From contig CAMYLJ010000006.1 in NCBI GenBank assembly GCA_947259215.1, positions 1-64,000 on the forward strand: a DNA stretch of 64,000 nt, in the 5' to 3' direction. A program made the position numbers and the translations under genes. The DNA comes from an uncultured delta proteobacterium. Its GTDB lineage: Bacteria > Myxococcota_A > UBA9160 > JAFDET01. The notes beneath the pieces were generated by a model. The model made no database searches and was not told the DNA's origin. It was given only the letters and a program-made list of their open reading frames with translations. This document shows positions 34,865 to 44,722 of this stretch, in pieces; the first letter of the stretch is position 1; each line of letters opens with the position of its first letter.

Positions 34865-36964
34865 ATGTCCCGAGCTCTCCCCGCCGTTGCCCTCGCACTG
34901 ACCGTGTTGGCGTCCGCCTGCCTGCTCCCCGGAGGCGCCGGCCCCGTGATCCTGCTCGTCCCGGGCGCCAGCGAGACGAAGACCGAGTTCGAATCCCGGG
35001 TGCGCCAGGCGTTCAGCCTCGCCCAGCCCGGCACCACCTTCGAGTTCGGCGCGGGAACCTTCGCGCTGACCCGCGGCCTCGGCGTGACGGCGTCCCACAT
35101 CACAGTTCGCGGTCAGGGCCCCGGCCAGACCATCCTCGACTTCAGCACCGCGAGCGCCGCGGAGGCGATCCTGGCCACGGGCAACGAGTTCACGATCGCC
35201 GACATCGGCATCTTCGACCCGCCCGGCGACGGCGTGAAGACCGTCGGCGTGGACGGCGTCCTGATGCACCGAGTGAACGTGGTGTGGCTCAGTGACGCGG
35301 ACCCGACCAACGGCCCGTACGGCCTGTACCCGGTGCTCAGCAGCAACATCCTCATCGAGGGCTGCTACGTGCGCGGCGCCGAGGACGCGGGCATCTACGT
35401 GGGCCAGTCGATGAACGTGAAGGTCAAGAACAACTGGGCCGAGTTCAACGTGGCCGGCATCGAGATCGAGAACACCATCAACGCCGAGGTGAGCTGGAAC
35501 GTCGCGACCGAGAACACCGCCGGGATCCTGGTGTTCGACCTCACGGGCCTGAGCCAGGCGGGGCACAGCGTGAGCGTCCATCACAATTGGAGCTACAACA
35601 ACAACGGCCCGAACTTCGGTAGCGGCGTCGTGGGGCTGGTGCCGCCCGGCACCGGCCTCCTGGTGCTCTCCACCGATGACGTCGAGATCTACGAGAACCA
35701 GATCCACGACAACATCACCGCTGGCATCGCGGTCCTGAGCTACGACCTCACTCTGCTGCCCTACGACCCGGCCGTGTTCGATCCGTACCCCGAGACGATC
35801 TTCATCCACGACAACGTGATGCAGAACAACGGCACGTCTCCGCAGGGCACGATCGGGCAGGTGATCGCACTCCAGTTCGGCTTCGGCGCCCCGATCCCCG
35901 ACATCGTCTGGGATCGGAACATGAACCCGGCCCTGGTCCAGCCGGACGGCGAGCTGCCGCCGGCCTTGAAGTTCTGCGTGCAGAACAACGGCGCCGCCAC
36001 CATCGGTACGCTGGCGCCGCCCCCGAGCGGCGACCGCTTCGACGTGACGCCCTACGACTGCACGCATACCCCGGTTCCCCGCGTGCAGATCCGCGACGCC
36101 CTGGCGCTGCCCCCGGGACAGCAGGATCTGACGCCGGCGGAGACGGCGATGCTGTGCGGCGCGCAGCCGGCCGGGGTCAACTGGCCGGCCTACGAGGCCA
36201 ACTGCCCGACGCTCTCGGACTACAACCTGTTCGTGGGCAACGATCCGCGGGGTCCGGTGGTGGAGCGCGGGCTGGAGTACGAGCTCACCACGCCGCTCTT
36301 CTCCGACTACGCGAACAAGTACCGCTTCGCCTTCGTGCCCTTCGGCATGGCGGCGAGCTACGACCCCGACCAGGTGATGGACTTCCCGGACGGGAACCCG
36401 CGCACCATCGACTACGTGGTCCCGGACGTGAACCAGTGCGCGGGCTGCCATACCGGCATCAACGAGCCGATGGACCTGATCGGGCCCAAGGCACGGCTGC
36501 TGAACCGACCGGTGCCGGGCGGTGGTCCGAACCAGCTCGACGCCTGGACGAGCGCCGGCATCCTGACCGGGGCTCCGGCCCCGGCCAGCGCACCGCGGCT
36601 GCCGGTGTGGAACGACGCGGCCGACGGCACGGTCGCCGAGCGGGCACGGGCGTACCTGGAGAGCAACTGCGCCCACTGCCACCGCCCCAATGGGCGCGCA
36701 GGCTTCACCAGCCTGTGGCTGACCGCAGACACGCCCGACGGCTTCAACACCGGCATCTGCAAGACGCCCATCGCCGCCGGCGTGGGCGGCCTGACCTACG
36801 ACATCGAGCCGGGGGATCCAGATCAGTCGATCCTGGTGTTCCGCATGGAGTCCGTGGTCCCGTCGGTGCAGATGCCCGAGCTGGCCAAGGTGATCGTCCA
36901 CGACGCGGGCAATGCCCTGGTGCGGGACTGGGTCACGGGCCTTCCCGGGCCCGCCTGCCCGTAG
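34865..36964 (+). CDS. Lipoprotein fusing a parallel beta-helix to a diheme c-type cytochrome domain
   Basis: 699 residues. The N-terminus has a lipobox-like LASAC (C19), so lipid anchoring is likely. Residues about 30-390 form a right-handed beta-helix with NosD-like turns (NNWAEFNVAGIEIENT, ENQIHDNITAGIAV). The C-terminal 290 residues belong to the SO2930-type cytochrome group: TTPLFSDYANKYRFAFVP, C525-AGC-H529, GPKARLLNRP, C602-AHC-H606, and MPELAKVI. These match the TIGR03805 and TIGR03806 families, which usually sit as neighbouring genes and are described as sometimes fused. The block normally found between the FPDG region and the first heme site is nearly absent (about residues 505-512), so the cytochrome part is shortened. 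Confidence 0.85.
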   Translation: MSRALPAVALALTVLASACLLPGGAGPVILLVPGASETKTEFESRVRQAFSLAQPGTTFEFGAGTFALTRGLGVTASHITVRGQGPGQTILDFSTASAAEAILATGNEFTIADIGIFDPPGDGVKTVGVDGVLMHRVNVVWLSDADPTNGPYGLYPVLSSNILIEGCYVRGAEDAGIYVGQSMNVKVKNNWAEFNVAGIEIENTINAEVSWNVATENTAGILVFDLTGLSQAGHSVSVHHNWSYNNNGPNFGSGVVGLVPPGTGLLVLSTDDVEIYENQIHDNITAGIAVLSYDLTLLPYDPAVFDPYPETIFIHDNVMQNNGTSPQGTIGQVIALQFGFGAPIPDIVWDRNMNPALVQPDGELPPALKFCVQNNGAATIGTLAPPPSGDRFDVTPYDCTHTPVPRVQIRDALALPPGQQDLTPAETAMLCGAQPAGVNWPAYEANCPTLSDYNLFVGNDPRGPVVERGLEYELTTPLFSDYANKYRFAFVPFGMAASYDPDQVMDFPDGNPRTIDYVVPDVNQCAGCHTGINEPMDLIGPKARLLNRPVPGGGPNQLDAWTSAGILTGAPAPASAPRLPVWNDAADGTVAERARAYLESNCAHCHRPNGRAGFTSLWLTADTPDGFNTGICKTPIAAGVGGLTYDIEPGDPDQSILVFRMESVVPSVQMPELAKVIVHDAGNALVRDWVTGLPGPACP

Positions 36965-37790
36965 GCCGCGCCCGCCTCGGTCGGCGGCGGCTGGCCGGGG
37001 CGCGGGACGCCGCGCGCGAGGTGTCCTCCGCCACCGGCAGCCCGAGCCGCCTGCGGTACTCGACCACGCCCGACGCGTCGAGCGGACCGAGTTCGCGGAG
37101 CAGCGACATGTAGCGGGCCAGCGCCTCCCACTGCCGGGGAGACAGCGTCTGGCCGAACGCCGGCATCCTCACCTGCTGGCGCTCGCTGTACCACAGGCCC
37201 GGACGCAGACGTCCGACGCCCCAGTGGAAGAAGCCGGGCAGGCCGTCGCGGATCCACTCGCGCACGACGTCCGGATCGTCGCCCCAGGTGAGGGCGTCGT
37301 AGTCGCGGCCGAAGAAGCCGGGGACGTAGCCCTTCAGGGAGCCCGGGTTGCTCACGCCTCCCTGACCGAGATCCCCGTGGCAGGAGAAGCACTGGCGGCG
37401 CGCGAGGCGCTCCACCTCCGGGAGGCCGCCCCGGATCGGCGCCTTCGCTGCCGCGCGGTCGGCTTCGTACTGCACCACGGCGATCCAGGCCACCAGGCTG
37501 GCGATCTCCGCATCGGAGATCGCACGGGTGTGGCCGTCGGCCTCCCGGATGCGCCGCGCGATCTCCTGCGGGCGACGGCTGCCTCCGAAGAGGGAAGGGG
37601 CGGCGGCGTGGTCCGGGTCGCGCAGCGCCGCTGCGTGGCAGGACCAGCAGTCGAGGTCCTCTGCCAGCGCCGCGCCGCGTTGCATGGGCGACGTCTCCGG
37701 GAGCAGGTGGTCCCGGGCCATCCAGGCCAGGACGCCGAAGCCCGCGACGGCCACGACGGCCACCCTTCCGGGGCTGGATCGAGGGCGCAT
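36933..37790 (-). CDS. Diheme cytochrome c
   Basis: 285 residues. An N-terminal helix (about 9-24) is a signal peptide or anchor. Two heme c sites: C48-WSC-H52 and C134-FSC-H138, each followed by a cytochrome c fold; possible distal methionines include MPAFGQTLSPRQ. The C-terminal 30 residues are Arg/Ala/Pro-rich and overlap the 3' end of the convergent beta-helix gene by 32 bases. Periplasmic electron carrier; the presence of two CxxCH proteins side by side suggests they exchange electrons. Confidence 0.85.
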   Translation of the reverse strand: MRPRSSPGRVAVVAVAGFGVLAWMARDHLLPETSPMQRGAALAEDLDCWSCHAAALRDPDHAAAPSLFGGSRRPQEIARRIREADGHTRAISDAEIASLVAWIAVVQYEADRAAAKAPIRGGLPEVERLARRQCFSCHGDLGQGGVSNPGSLKGYVPGFFGRDYDALTWGDDPDVVREWIRDGLPGFFHWGVGRLRPGLWYSERQQVRMPAFGQTLSPRQWEALARYMSLLRELGPLDASGVVEYRRRLGLPVAEDTSRAASRAPASRRRPRRARPTGRRAREGP

Positions 37791-37935
37791 CGCGTTCCGG
37801 GGTAGGCTAGCGAGCTGCGGAGCGCGTGGCGCCTGGAGGGCGCCCGTCTATCGCCACCTGCCCGGGCGGGCCCTACCTTCTCGGCCGGCATCCGAGCGGC
37901 GGTCGGAGTGGCCTCGATGGGGTGGGCACCGGGAC

Positions 37936-40587
37936 ATGCGCGCGAGCTTCGACAAGCTCTTCGGGGGCATTGCAGCCGCTCTGGTGGAGGGGTCGCGGGC
38001 ATGGCCGCGGCTCGTGCTCGGCCTCTGTGCCCTCCTGACTGCGGGATCCAGCTACGTCGCCGCCACGATCCTCGAGGTCGACACGGATTCGGATCGGCTC
38101 CTCTCTTCGGATCTGCCCGTCCGCCAGACGAATCTCGCCCTCGCCGATGCCTTTCCGGAGCTCCAGCACAACCTGGTCGTGATGGTCGAGGCCGAGGCCG
38201 ACGCCGACGCGCGCGCCGCGGCCGAAGCGCTCGCCGCGACGCTGCGAGCGCAGCCGGAGCGCTATCCCGGCGTCTTCCTGCCCGGCGACGATCCCTTCTA
38301 CGAGGACTTCGGGCTCTACTATCTCGCTCGCGAGGAGCTGGACGACCTCGCGGCGCGCATCGGCGAGTCGGGCCCCTTGCTGGCGGCGCTGGCGGAGCGG
38401 CCCGAGCTTCCCATCCTGCTGGGTGGCCTGACCCACGTCATCGACAGCGTCGAGGGCCTCGACTCGCTCGGAGAGGACGGCACTCGCATCCTCGACCGTG
38501 TCGCGCTGGCGGTCGAGCGCGTCAACGCGGGGGGGCGCTCGCCCATCGCCTGGGAAGACCTCCTGTTCGAGGACCTGGGCGGCGACCACGACAACCCGCA
38601 GCTCCTGTTCGTGCGGCCGGCCGGCGACCTCACCCAGCTGGGGCCCGTGCTGGAGGCGATCACGGCCATCCGAGCCGGGGCGGGCGACCTCGCGCCCGTT
38701 CCGGGCCTGCGCGTGCGGGTCACCGGGGATCGCGCCGTGCACAGCGAGGAGATGTCGCTGGTCATCGACGAAGCCATCCTCTCCGCCGGCCTCTCACTGG
38801 TGTTGGTGACGCTCATCCTCTTCGTCTGCCTGCGGTCGTTCCGGCTCGTGCTGGCCACGGTGTTGACTCTCCTCGTCGGTCTCGCCTGGACGGCGGGCCT
38901 CGCCGGGCTGGCGGTCGGCCGCCTGAACGCGCTGACCAGCGCCTTCGCCGTGGTCTACATCGGGCTCGCCGTGGACTTCGGCATCCACTTCGGGCTGGGC
39001 TTCCTCGAGCAGCGCCACCAGCGGGGCCGCCCGCTCCGGGAGGCGCTCCGCGCCACCGGCCAGGGCGCGGGCAGCTCGCTCCTGCTCTGCGCCCTCACCA
39101 CGGCGATCGGCTTCTACGCCTTCATTCCCACCGACTACACCGGCGTGGCGGACATGGGGATCATCTCCGGCACGGGCGTCCTGCTCGGGTTCCTCGCCAC
39201 GTTCACGGTGTATCCGGCGTTGATCGCGCTCGGCCTCGGCAAGTCCACGAGGCCCGCCCGCTCGATCCTGAACCGGCTCGATATCCGGTTGCCCACCTTC
39301 CCGATGCGGTACCCGCGCGCGGTCTGCGGGGTGGCGGGCGTGTTGACCCTCGCCTGCGCCGCCGCCCTGGCCTGGGTGCGCTTCGACGTCAACACGCTGA
39401 ACGTGCGCGACCCGCGCGTCGAATCGGTCCAGGCGCTGAAGGACCTGCTCGAGGACAGCGAGCGTTCGGCGTGGACCATCGAGGTCCTGACCGGCGACCT
39501 CGCCGAGGCGCTCGCGCTGGAGGCGCGCCTGGAGGCGCTGCCCGGGGTGGATCACGTGAACACCCTCGGGAGCTTCCTGCCCGAGGACCCGGTCGGCCGG
39601 CTCGCGGTCTTCGAGCAGATGCGGTCGGATCTGGAGACGCCCGTCGAGCTGACGGCCGACGAGAGCGGGGAGGGTCTCGATCGGCGGACGGCTCTCGAGT
39701 ACACGATCGAGGGCTACGGGGTGGCCCTGGACATCGATGCGGAGCTGCGTGACGGGGGCCACGACGATCCGGTCGTGGAGGCTGCGGAGCGGCTGCGCCA
39801 GGCGCTCTTCGAGCTGCACGCGGGCCTGGGGGACGAGACGGCGCCGCCGGACCTGGACGGCCTGGAAGAAGACCTGTTCGCTGGCGTCCCCGCGCTGCTC
39901 GAGGGCATCGAGGACGCCTTGCCGACGCGCGAGGTGAGCCTGGACGACCTGCCCGAGGATCTCGCGCGGCGCTATCTCGCGCCCGACGGCCGGGCGCGCG
40001 TCGAGGTCTTCTCGGCCACGAACCTCTCCGAGCCCGGAGCGCTCGATCGCTTCAGCGACCTCATCCACTCGGTGCGCCCGGACGCGGGCGGTCCCGCCGC
40101 CGGCACCGTGGCGCTCGGGCGCGCGATCGTCGCCTCGCTGCAACAGGCCCTGGCGACGGCGGTGCTCGTGATCGCGATCCTGCTGCTGGTGCTGGAGCGC
40201 AGCGTCAAGTACATGCTGATCACGCTGACGCCGCTCTGCGTCGGCTCCGTGACCACCGCCGCCGTGAGCGTCTTCGCCGACATTCCCTTCAACTTCGCCA
40301 ACATCATCGTCTTGCCGCTGATCCTCGGAATCGGCGTCGACAGCGGCATCCACCTGGTGCACCGGCACCGCATGGGCCTGCTCAGGGCGGAGAACCTCCT
40401 GCGGACCAGCACCGCCCGGGCGGTGTTCTTCAGCGCCTTGACCACCGGGGGGAGCTTCGCGACGCTGGCCCTCTCGCATCACCTGGGCATCTCGAGCCTG
40501 GCCCAGATGCTCACCGTCGGGATCGGACTCATGCTCGCCGCCAACGTCCTCGTGCTGCCCGCTCTCCTCACGCTGGTGGATTCATGA
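37936..40587 (+). CDS. hpnN: Hopanoid-associated RND transporter HpnN
   Basis: 883 residues with two RND repeats: a helix, a large periplasmic loop, and five or six helices each. The opening VDTDSDRLLSSDLPVRQ, the FPELQHNLVVMVEA strand and AVVYIGLAVDFGIHFGLGF (helix with acidic residue) match HpnN, which moves hopanoids to the outer membrane. Equivalent GIGVDSGIHLVHRHR is in the second half. The next gene overlaps by ATGA and encodes the MlaC-like carrier that accompanies HpnN. No squalene-hopene cyclase is visible in the window, so hopanoid export is inferred from family only. The ATG at 37936 precedes MRASFDKLF; the longer upstream frame is noise. Confidence 0.85.
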   Translation: MRASFDKLFGGIAAALVEGSRAWPRLVLGLCALLTAGSSYVAATILEVDTDSDRLLSSDLPVRQTNLALADAFPELQHNLVVMVEAEADADARAAAEALAATLRAQPERYPGVFLPGDDPFYEDFGLYYLAREELDDLAARIGESGPLLAALAERPELPILLGGLTHVIDSVEGLDSLGEDGTRILDRVALAVERVNAGGRSPIAWEDLLFEDLGGDHDNPQLLFVRPAGDLTQLGPVLEAITAIRAGAGDLAPVPGLRVRVTGDRAVHSEEMSLVIDEAILSAGLSLVLVTLILFVCLRSFRLVLATVLTLLVGLAWTAGLAGLAVGRLNALTSAFAVVYIGLAVDFGIHFGLGFLEQRHQRGRPLREALRATGQGAGSSLLLCALTTAIGFYAFIPTDYTGVADMGIISGTGVLLGFLATFTVYPALIALGLGKSTRPARSILNRLDIRLPTFPMRYPRAVCGVAGVLTLACAAALAWVRFDVNTLNVRDPRVESVQALKDLLEDSERSAWTIEVLTGDLAEALALEARLEALPGVDHVNTLGSFLPEDPVGRLAVFEQMRSDLETPVELTADESGEGLDRRTALEYTIEGYGVALDIDAELRDGGHDDPVVEAAERLRQALFELHAGLGDETAPPDLDGLEEDLFAGVPALLEGIEDALPTREVSLDDLPEDLARRYLAPDGRARVEVFSATNLSEPGALDRFSDLIHSVRPDAGGPAAGTVALGRAIVASLQQALATAVLVIAILLLVLERSVKYMLITLTPLCVGSVTTAAVSVFADIPFNFANIIVLPLILGIGVDSGIHLVHRHRMGLLRAENLLRTSTARAVFFSALTTGGSFATLALSHHLGISSLAQMLTVGIGLMLAANVLVLPALLTLVDS

Positions 40588-41222
40588 AGTTTTTCGCGCT
40601 GATTTCCGCACTCGTGCTGCTCTCGGTGCCGGCCGCTTCCCAGGAGGCGGATCTGCCCGTGCCGGCGACCGCTGCCGAGGCCGGTGGGGCAGCGCCGCAG
40701 GAGGTCGTGGAATCCTTCCACGAGGTCCTCCTCCGCTGCATGCAGGAGGCGGACCAGATCGGCTTCGAGGGTCGCTACGAGCGAATCCTCGCCACGCTGG
40801 ACGAGACCTTCGACCTGCCGTTCATGGCGCGCACGGCCGTGGGCGCGGCCTGGAACCAGCTCAGCCGGGAGGAGCGCGTGGAGTTCGTCGGGTTGTCGCG
40901 GCGCCTCTCCGCCTCGCGCTACGCCGACAACTTCTCCGGCTACGACGGTGAGAGCTTCGAAACCCTCTCCGAGGAGGCTGCCGCGCGGGGGACGATTCTG
41001 GTGAAGACGCGCTTCAACCTGCCAAGTGAGGATCCCGTTCGTTTCGACTACCGCTTGCGCAAGCTCGGGGACGAGTGGCGGATCATCGACGTCCAGCTCG
41101 ACGGCAAGATCAGCGAGCTGGCGCTGCGGCGGGGCCAGTACCGCTCGGTGATCCAGCGCGACGGGTTCGCGAAGCTCGAGGAGGCCCTGGAGGAGAAGAT
41201 CGTGGAACTCTCCGTGGAGTGA
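40584..41222 (+). CDS. MlaC/HpnM-like periplasmic lipid carrier
   Basis: 212 residues with a signal peptide (about 1-19). The MlaC/Ttg2D family fold is shown by the spaced stretch RYERILATLDETFDLPFMARTAVG, SREERVEFVGLSRRLSASRYADNFSGYDGESFE, and IIDVQLDGKISELALRRGQYRSVIQRDGF. The family shuttles phospholipids, and HpnM members pair with HpnN. It overlaps the transporter stop by 4 bases (ATGA), consistent with coupled synthesis of exporter and periplasmic partner. Confidence 0.9.
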   Translation: MKFFALISALVLLSVPAASQEADLPVPATAAEAGGAAPQEVVESFHEVLLRCMQEADQIGFEGRYERILATLDETFDLPFMARTAVGAAWNQLSREERVEFVGLSRRLSASRYADNFSGYDGESFETLSEEAAARGTILVKTRFNLPSEDPVRFDYRLRKLGDEWRIIDVQLDGKISELALRRGQYRSVIQRDGFAKLEEALEEKIVELSVE

Positions 41223-41240
41223 GGCCCTGGGCCCCCTGTT

Positions 41241-42578
41241 TCACGGCGACTGCTCCTCCGTCATGTCCCGGAAGCGCCGGCCCGCGTAGCGGACGGCGAA
41301 GAGCCAGATAAACACGACCGCGACGGTGAAGAGCGACAGCCAGCGCACGCTCGAGAAGTCCGTGAACGCGGTCGTGATGCCGAGGCTCACGCCCACGGCG
41401 ATCGCCTTGGCGAAGCGCTGCACGAACATGTCGATGAACGCCTTGGCCTTGTACTTCTCCTCGGAGGTCGTGGGGACGTAGAGGGCCTCCTTGGCGGACT
41501 GGTTGATCGAGTAGCTGAAGCCGTTGTCGGCGGTGTTGAGCAGGCTGCCCACCCACAGGACGGGCAGGGCCAGCATCGCTCCCGAGCCCGCCAGCACCGC
41601 CATCGGCAACACGAACAGCGCCACCCCGACGCCGAAGCGGGTCATGACGAAGCTCGTGAGGAGGAGCTGGACGAGGAACGACGTCCAGTTGGTGATGGTG
41701 AAGACCGTGGCGAACTGGCGCCCGATGGCCGGCCCGTCGAGGTAGTGCTCGATCGTCGAGGTGAACTGGAAGTCCATCACCGTGGAGACGATCTCGTACA
41801 GGCCCACGATGCCGACGATCGAGAGCAGGTAGGGCGAGCGGAAGACCAGCGCCGCGCCCTCCAGGGCCGGGTTGCCGCTGCTCTTCGGCGCCGCCTCCGG
41901 CTTCGGCTCGGGCTCCGGGGGCGGGTTGCGGTCGACCACCCGCCCCGCCGCCCAGGCCAGCACGGCGATCGCCACGGCGAGGCCGAAGCAGATCCAGAGC
42001 CAGTCCTCACGCCCGAGGCGGTCGATCAGCGCGCGCACCGTCGTGGCTCCGAAGACCCCGCCGGTGACCCCGCCCAGCCCCACGAGGCCGTAGAGGCGCT
42101 TGGCGGCGTCCGGCGTCACGCTGTCGTTCAGGAAGGCGAAGAAGGTCGCGACCATGAGCGTGCTGAAGAGGTCGCCGAAGAGGTAGAAGCTCCAGACGAT
42201 GAGGCCGCCGGGCTGATCGATCACGCTGGCGTACGCCACGTAGGCGACCAGGAAGAAGGCCGTGAAGACGAAGGTGAGCTGCTGGCGGCGCAGATGCCGC
42301 ACGAGCCAGGTGAAGACGATCACGGCCACGACGGCCACGAACATGTTCAGGACCTTGGCGAGCTGCTCGGCCTGGGCGGCCGTCATCAGCCAGCTGGTCC
42401 CGGGGAAGGTGAAGCCGATGGCGTCGTAGTGCTCGATGAAGAGCGCCTTCTTGATCGGCTTCAGGACCCAGAAGCTCGTGATGACGAGGAAGAAGTAGCC
42501 GAACATCAGCATCGCCAGCGGAAGCTCGTCGCGCCGGACGGTGAAGATGGCTTTCAGGGGGCTGCGCTGCTCGGTCAT
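41241..42578 (-). CDS. Nucleotide (ATP/ADP translocase-like, Npt1/Npt2) transporter
   Basis: 445 residues and about twelve hydrophobic segments. The opening (LAMLMFGYFFLVITSFWVLKPIKKALF) is the hallmark of TLC-type nucleotide transporters, with conserved lysines in the first helix. The Pro/Glu-rich loop at about 225-240 divides the halves. Family members in rickettsiae and chlamydiae exchange ATP for ADP, but relatives in free-living bacteria have unknown substrates, so energy parasitism should not be assumed. It ends 18 bases from the convergent MlaC-like gene. The DUF3604 gene lies 18 bases upstream on the same strand and probably shares a transcript. Confidence 0.8.
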   Translation of the reverse strand: MTEQRSPLKAIFTVRRDELPLAMLMFGYFFLVITSFWVLKPIKKALFIEHYDAIGFTFPGTSWLMTAAQAEQLAKVLNMFVAVVAVIVFTWLVRHLRRQQLTFVFTAFFLVAYVAYASVIDQPGGLIVWSFYLFGDLFSTLMVATFFAFLNDSVTPDAAKRLYGLVGLGGVTGGVFGATTVRALIDRLGREDWLWICFGLAVAIAVLAWAAGRVVDRNPPPEPEPKPEAAPKSSGNPALEGAALVFRSPYLLSIVGIVGLYEIVSTVMDFQFTSTIEHYLDGPAIGRQFATVFTITNWTSFLVQLLLTSFVMTRFGVGVALFVLPMAVLAGSGAMLALPVLWVGSLLNTADNGFSYSINQSAKEALYVPTTSEEKYKAKAFIDMFVQRFAKAIAVGVSLGITTAFTDFSSVRWLSLFTVAVVFIWLFAVRYAGRRFRDMTEEQSP

Positions 42579-42596
42579 GGTCGGATGATTCCCTCC

Positions 42597-44513
42597 CTAG
42601 GGCGTGTACCAGATCGGCGAGGTGTAGGCACGGTCCTGGATCGTCGCCGGCACGTTGGTCGGACGCTCGATCCCGAAGAAGGCGGCATCGTAGGTGGTCC
42701 AGCGCGGAGTCGGGATCTCCAGCACCCGCACGTAGTAGAAGGCGTCCTGCATGGGATCGAAGTCCGGGTCCGTCCAGGCTACGGCCAGCCAGGGGGCGCC
42801 GATGCTGTTGGTCCAGGTCGCCTTCTCCACGTTCACCGTGTTGCCGACGGGCTGCTTGCAGCGGCCTTCCGCGCCGATCGTGCGCCCGTCGGAGACCGCC
42901 ACGTCGGAGACGCGCTCGTGGGTCTCGCCCGCGGCGTCCAGCCAGCCCTTGACGACCTGTACCCGATCCAGGTTGGCGCCGTCCGGGTCGCGCAACGCCC
43001 GGATCAGGAAGGTCGGCGCCCGGCTCCCGGACGCCTTCTTCAGCTCGCCCCCCATGGGCACGCCGCGCCCGTAGCCCACGGCGGCGAAATCGGCGGTCTG
43101 AAGGTCGTCCGGCGTGAAGTCCCAGCCGCCGAAGACCCGCACCTGGATCCGGGTGCCCGTGGTGGCGTAGACCTCCTTGCGCTTCATGGCATCGAAGATG
43201 TCGCCGCGTGTGTTCTTGCGGGCCCACACGCCCGTGAGACCGGAGGCCACTTCCTGCGCGGTGTAGACCCTCAACGACGCGTCTTCGGCGGGGATCACCT
43301 CGTGGCCGTGCCGCTCCGGCGAGGGCTCCGTCTTCTGGTACTTCCCGAAGTAGTTCTCTTCCCGCGTCGTGGCGAGCGCGGTGTGGGAATCGGACGCGGC
43401 GCTCAGCCCGAACTGGTAGGGGTTGGCGCCGAGCTCCCGGCCGAGCTTCAGACCCAGCTTGAGGGCCGAGCGTCCGTACTCGTACTGGAGCATCCAGTCC
43501 TGCTTGGGCGCCGACCCGTCGATGTTGGCGGAGTCCCAGTTCTCGAAGTCGGCGAACTCGTCCTCCGGCGACAGCAGCGGGTGCGCCTCTCCGTCGCCCT
43601 TGATCTGTGTCACCTCGATGATCGGTTCCCAGCGGATCCGTGCCTCCGCGTACGCGCGGCTCAGCTTCTTCCCCGAGGACGTCTTCTCCCCGAACATCAA
43701 GCCGTTGCTCAAGTTCCCGTTGTGGGGAATGGCGATGGCGTTGCCGCCGGTCCTGGTCTCGTAGCCGGCCAGGTACTTCCAGAGGTCCTCCGGATCCTGG
43801 CTGTCGAACAGCGAGAAGGGCAGGACCCGGCCGGTCCTCGCGGCCCCGTCGCGGAAGACGACGACGCGGTGCAGGTTGTCGCCGGAGGGGGAGGAGGTCC
43901 ATTCGAAGCCGGTCATGGCGGTGAAGTGGCCGGGTCGGTTGTAGGCGTCCGCGGTCTCGACGAAGCTCTTCCAGATGCTGGGGACCATGTCCGACTCGCC
44001 CAGCCGGTTCTGGCCCTTGACCGCGTCGTCCAGGATCGAGCGGAAGGCCTCCAGCTTGCCTTCCGGGCCCGCTCGGAACCGCTCGTACAGCCACTTGCCG
44101 TGGGGATCCGACAGCAGGATCGGATCCGCATCGCGGATCATCGGCGCGAGCCCGATGTACTCGGCGTGGTCGGTGACCACGAGGAAGTCGAGCGGCCGGA
44201 TCAGCTGCACCCGCTGACCGGTGTTCGAGACGAGAGTCTCCCCCCGCGCAAATCGATACGCCGCATGCACATCCAGCGTGGTTCCCACGAGGCCCGCGTC
44301 GGGCGAGAGATTCGTATGCAGGTGGGTGTCGCCCCAGAGGACCTGGTCGGGATAGGACCGGTCCGCGTAGGGCGAGTAGACCGTGCTGCCCGCAGGCGCG
44401 TTCTCGGACGCCTTGAAGTCCGCCGTGCCGACCTGGCCCACCTCCTGGGGTGCTGCGAAGGCCGGGCAGGCGGCCAGAATCACGAGAGCTGCGAGGAGAT
44501 GCTTGAAGACCAC
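42597..44513 (-). CDS. Secreted DUF3604 protein
   Basis: 638 residues with a signal peptide (1-20, ending AFAA). The DUF3604 metal site is visible: H64-L-H66 in LWGDTHLHTNLS, then DFLVVTDHAEYIG, DRYAPYR-like helices, NAIAIPHNGNLS, and GLSAASDSHTA. The fold belongs to the PHP phosphoesterase-like group, with divalent metals, but no substrate is established. GTG start at 44513 preceded by GGAGG at close spacing; the longer upstream frame has no signal peptide. It shares a strand and 18-base gap with the transporter gene downstream. Confidence 0.88.
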   Translation of the reverse strand: MVFKHLLAALVILAACPAFAAPQEVGQVGTADFKASENAPAGSTVYSPYADRSYPDQVLWGDTHLHTNLSPDAGLVGTTLDVHAAYRFARGETLVSNTGQRVQLIRPLDFLVVTDHAEYIGLAPMIRDADPILLSDPHGKWLYERFRAGPEGKLEAFRSILDDAVKGQNRLGESDMVPSIWKSFVETADAYNRPGHFTAMTGFEWTSSPSGDNLHRVVVFRDGAARTGRVLPFSLFDSQDPEDLWKYLAGYETRTGGNAIAIPHNGNLSNGLMFGEKTSSGKKLSRAYAEARIRWEPIIEVTQIKGDGEAHPLLSPEDEFADFENWDSANIDGSAPKQDWMLQYEYGRSALKLGLKLGRELGANPYQFGLSAASDSHTALATTREENYFGKYQKTEPSPERHGHEVIPAEDASLRVYTAQEVASGLTGVWARKNTRGDIFDAMKRKEVYATTGTRIQVRVFGGWDFTPDDLQTADFAAVGYGRGVPMGGELKKASGSRAPTFLIRALRDPDGANLDRVQVVKGWLDAAGETHERVSDVAVSDGRTIGAEGRCKQPVGNTVNVEKATWTNSIGAPWLAVAWTDPDFDPMQDAFYYVRVLEIPTPRWTTYDAAFFGIERPTNVPATIQDRAYTSPIWYTP

Positions 44514-44707
44514 GATGCCTCCGGGCTTGCCTCGGGGTGGGACCCGAGACGGCGGCGGAGGGTACAACAGGGCGGCGTCGAAGGAGCGGGTCGAGAAGCG
44601 GCGGGTGCGGCTGGTCTGCCGGCACCGGCTCCGGCGCCTGCGGTCCGGCAGCCTGGCCTGAGGCCGGCCGATCTCGACACGTGTTCGCCCACTGGGCAGC
44701 CCGGCAG

Positions 44708-44722
44708 CGAATATTGCATTCG
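44708..44722. promoter_or_regulatory. CGAAT-N5-ATTCG palindrome between divergent genes
   Basis: CGAAT (44708-44712), ATTGC, ATTCG (44718-44722) is a perfect inverted repeat in the 291-base gap between the DUF3604 gene and the orphan gene at 44805. It precedes an AT-richer stretch (GTTTTTGTGGTGAAAT). It may be an operator for either direction. I see no other feature in this gap. Confidence 0.3.
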
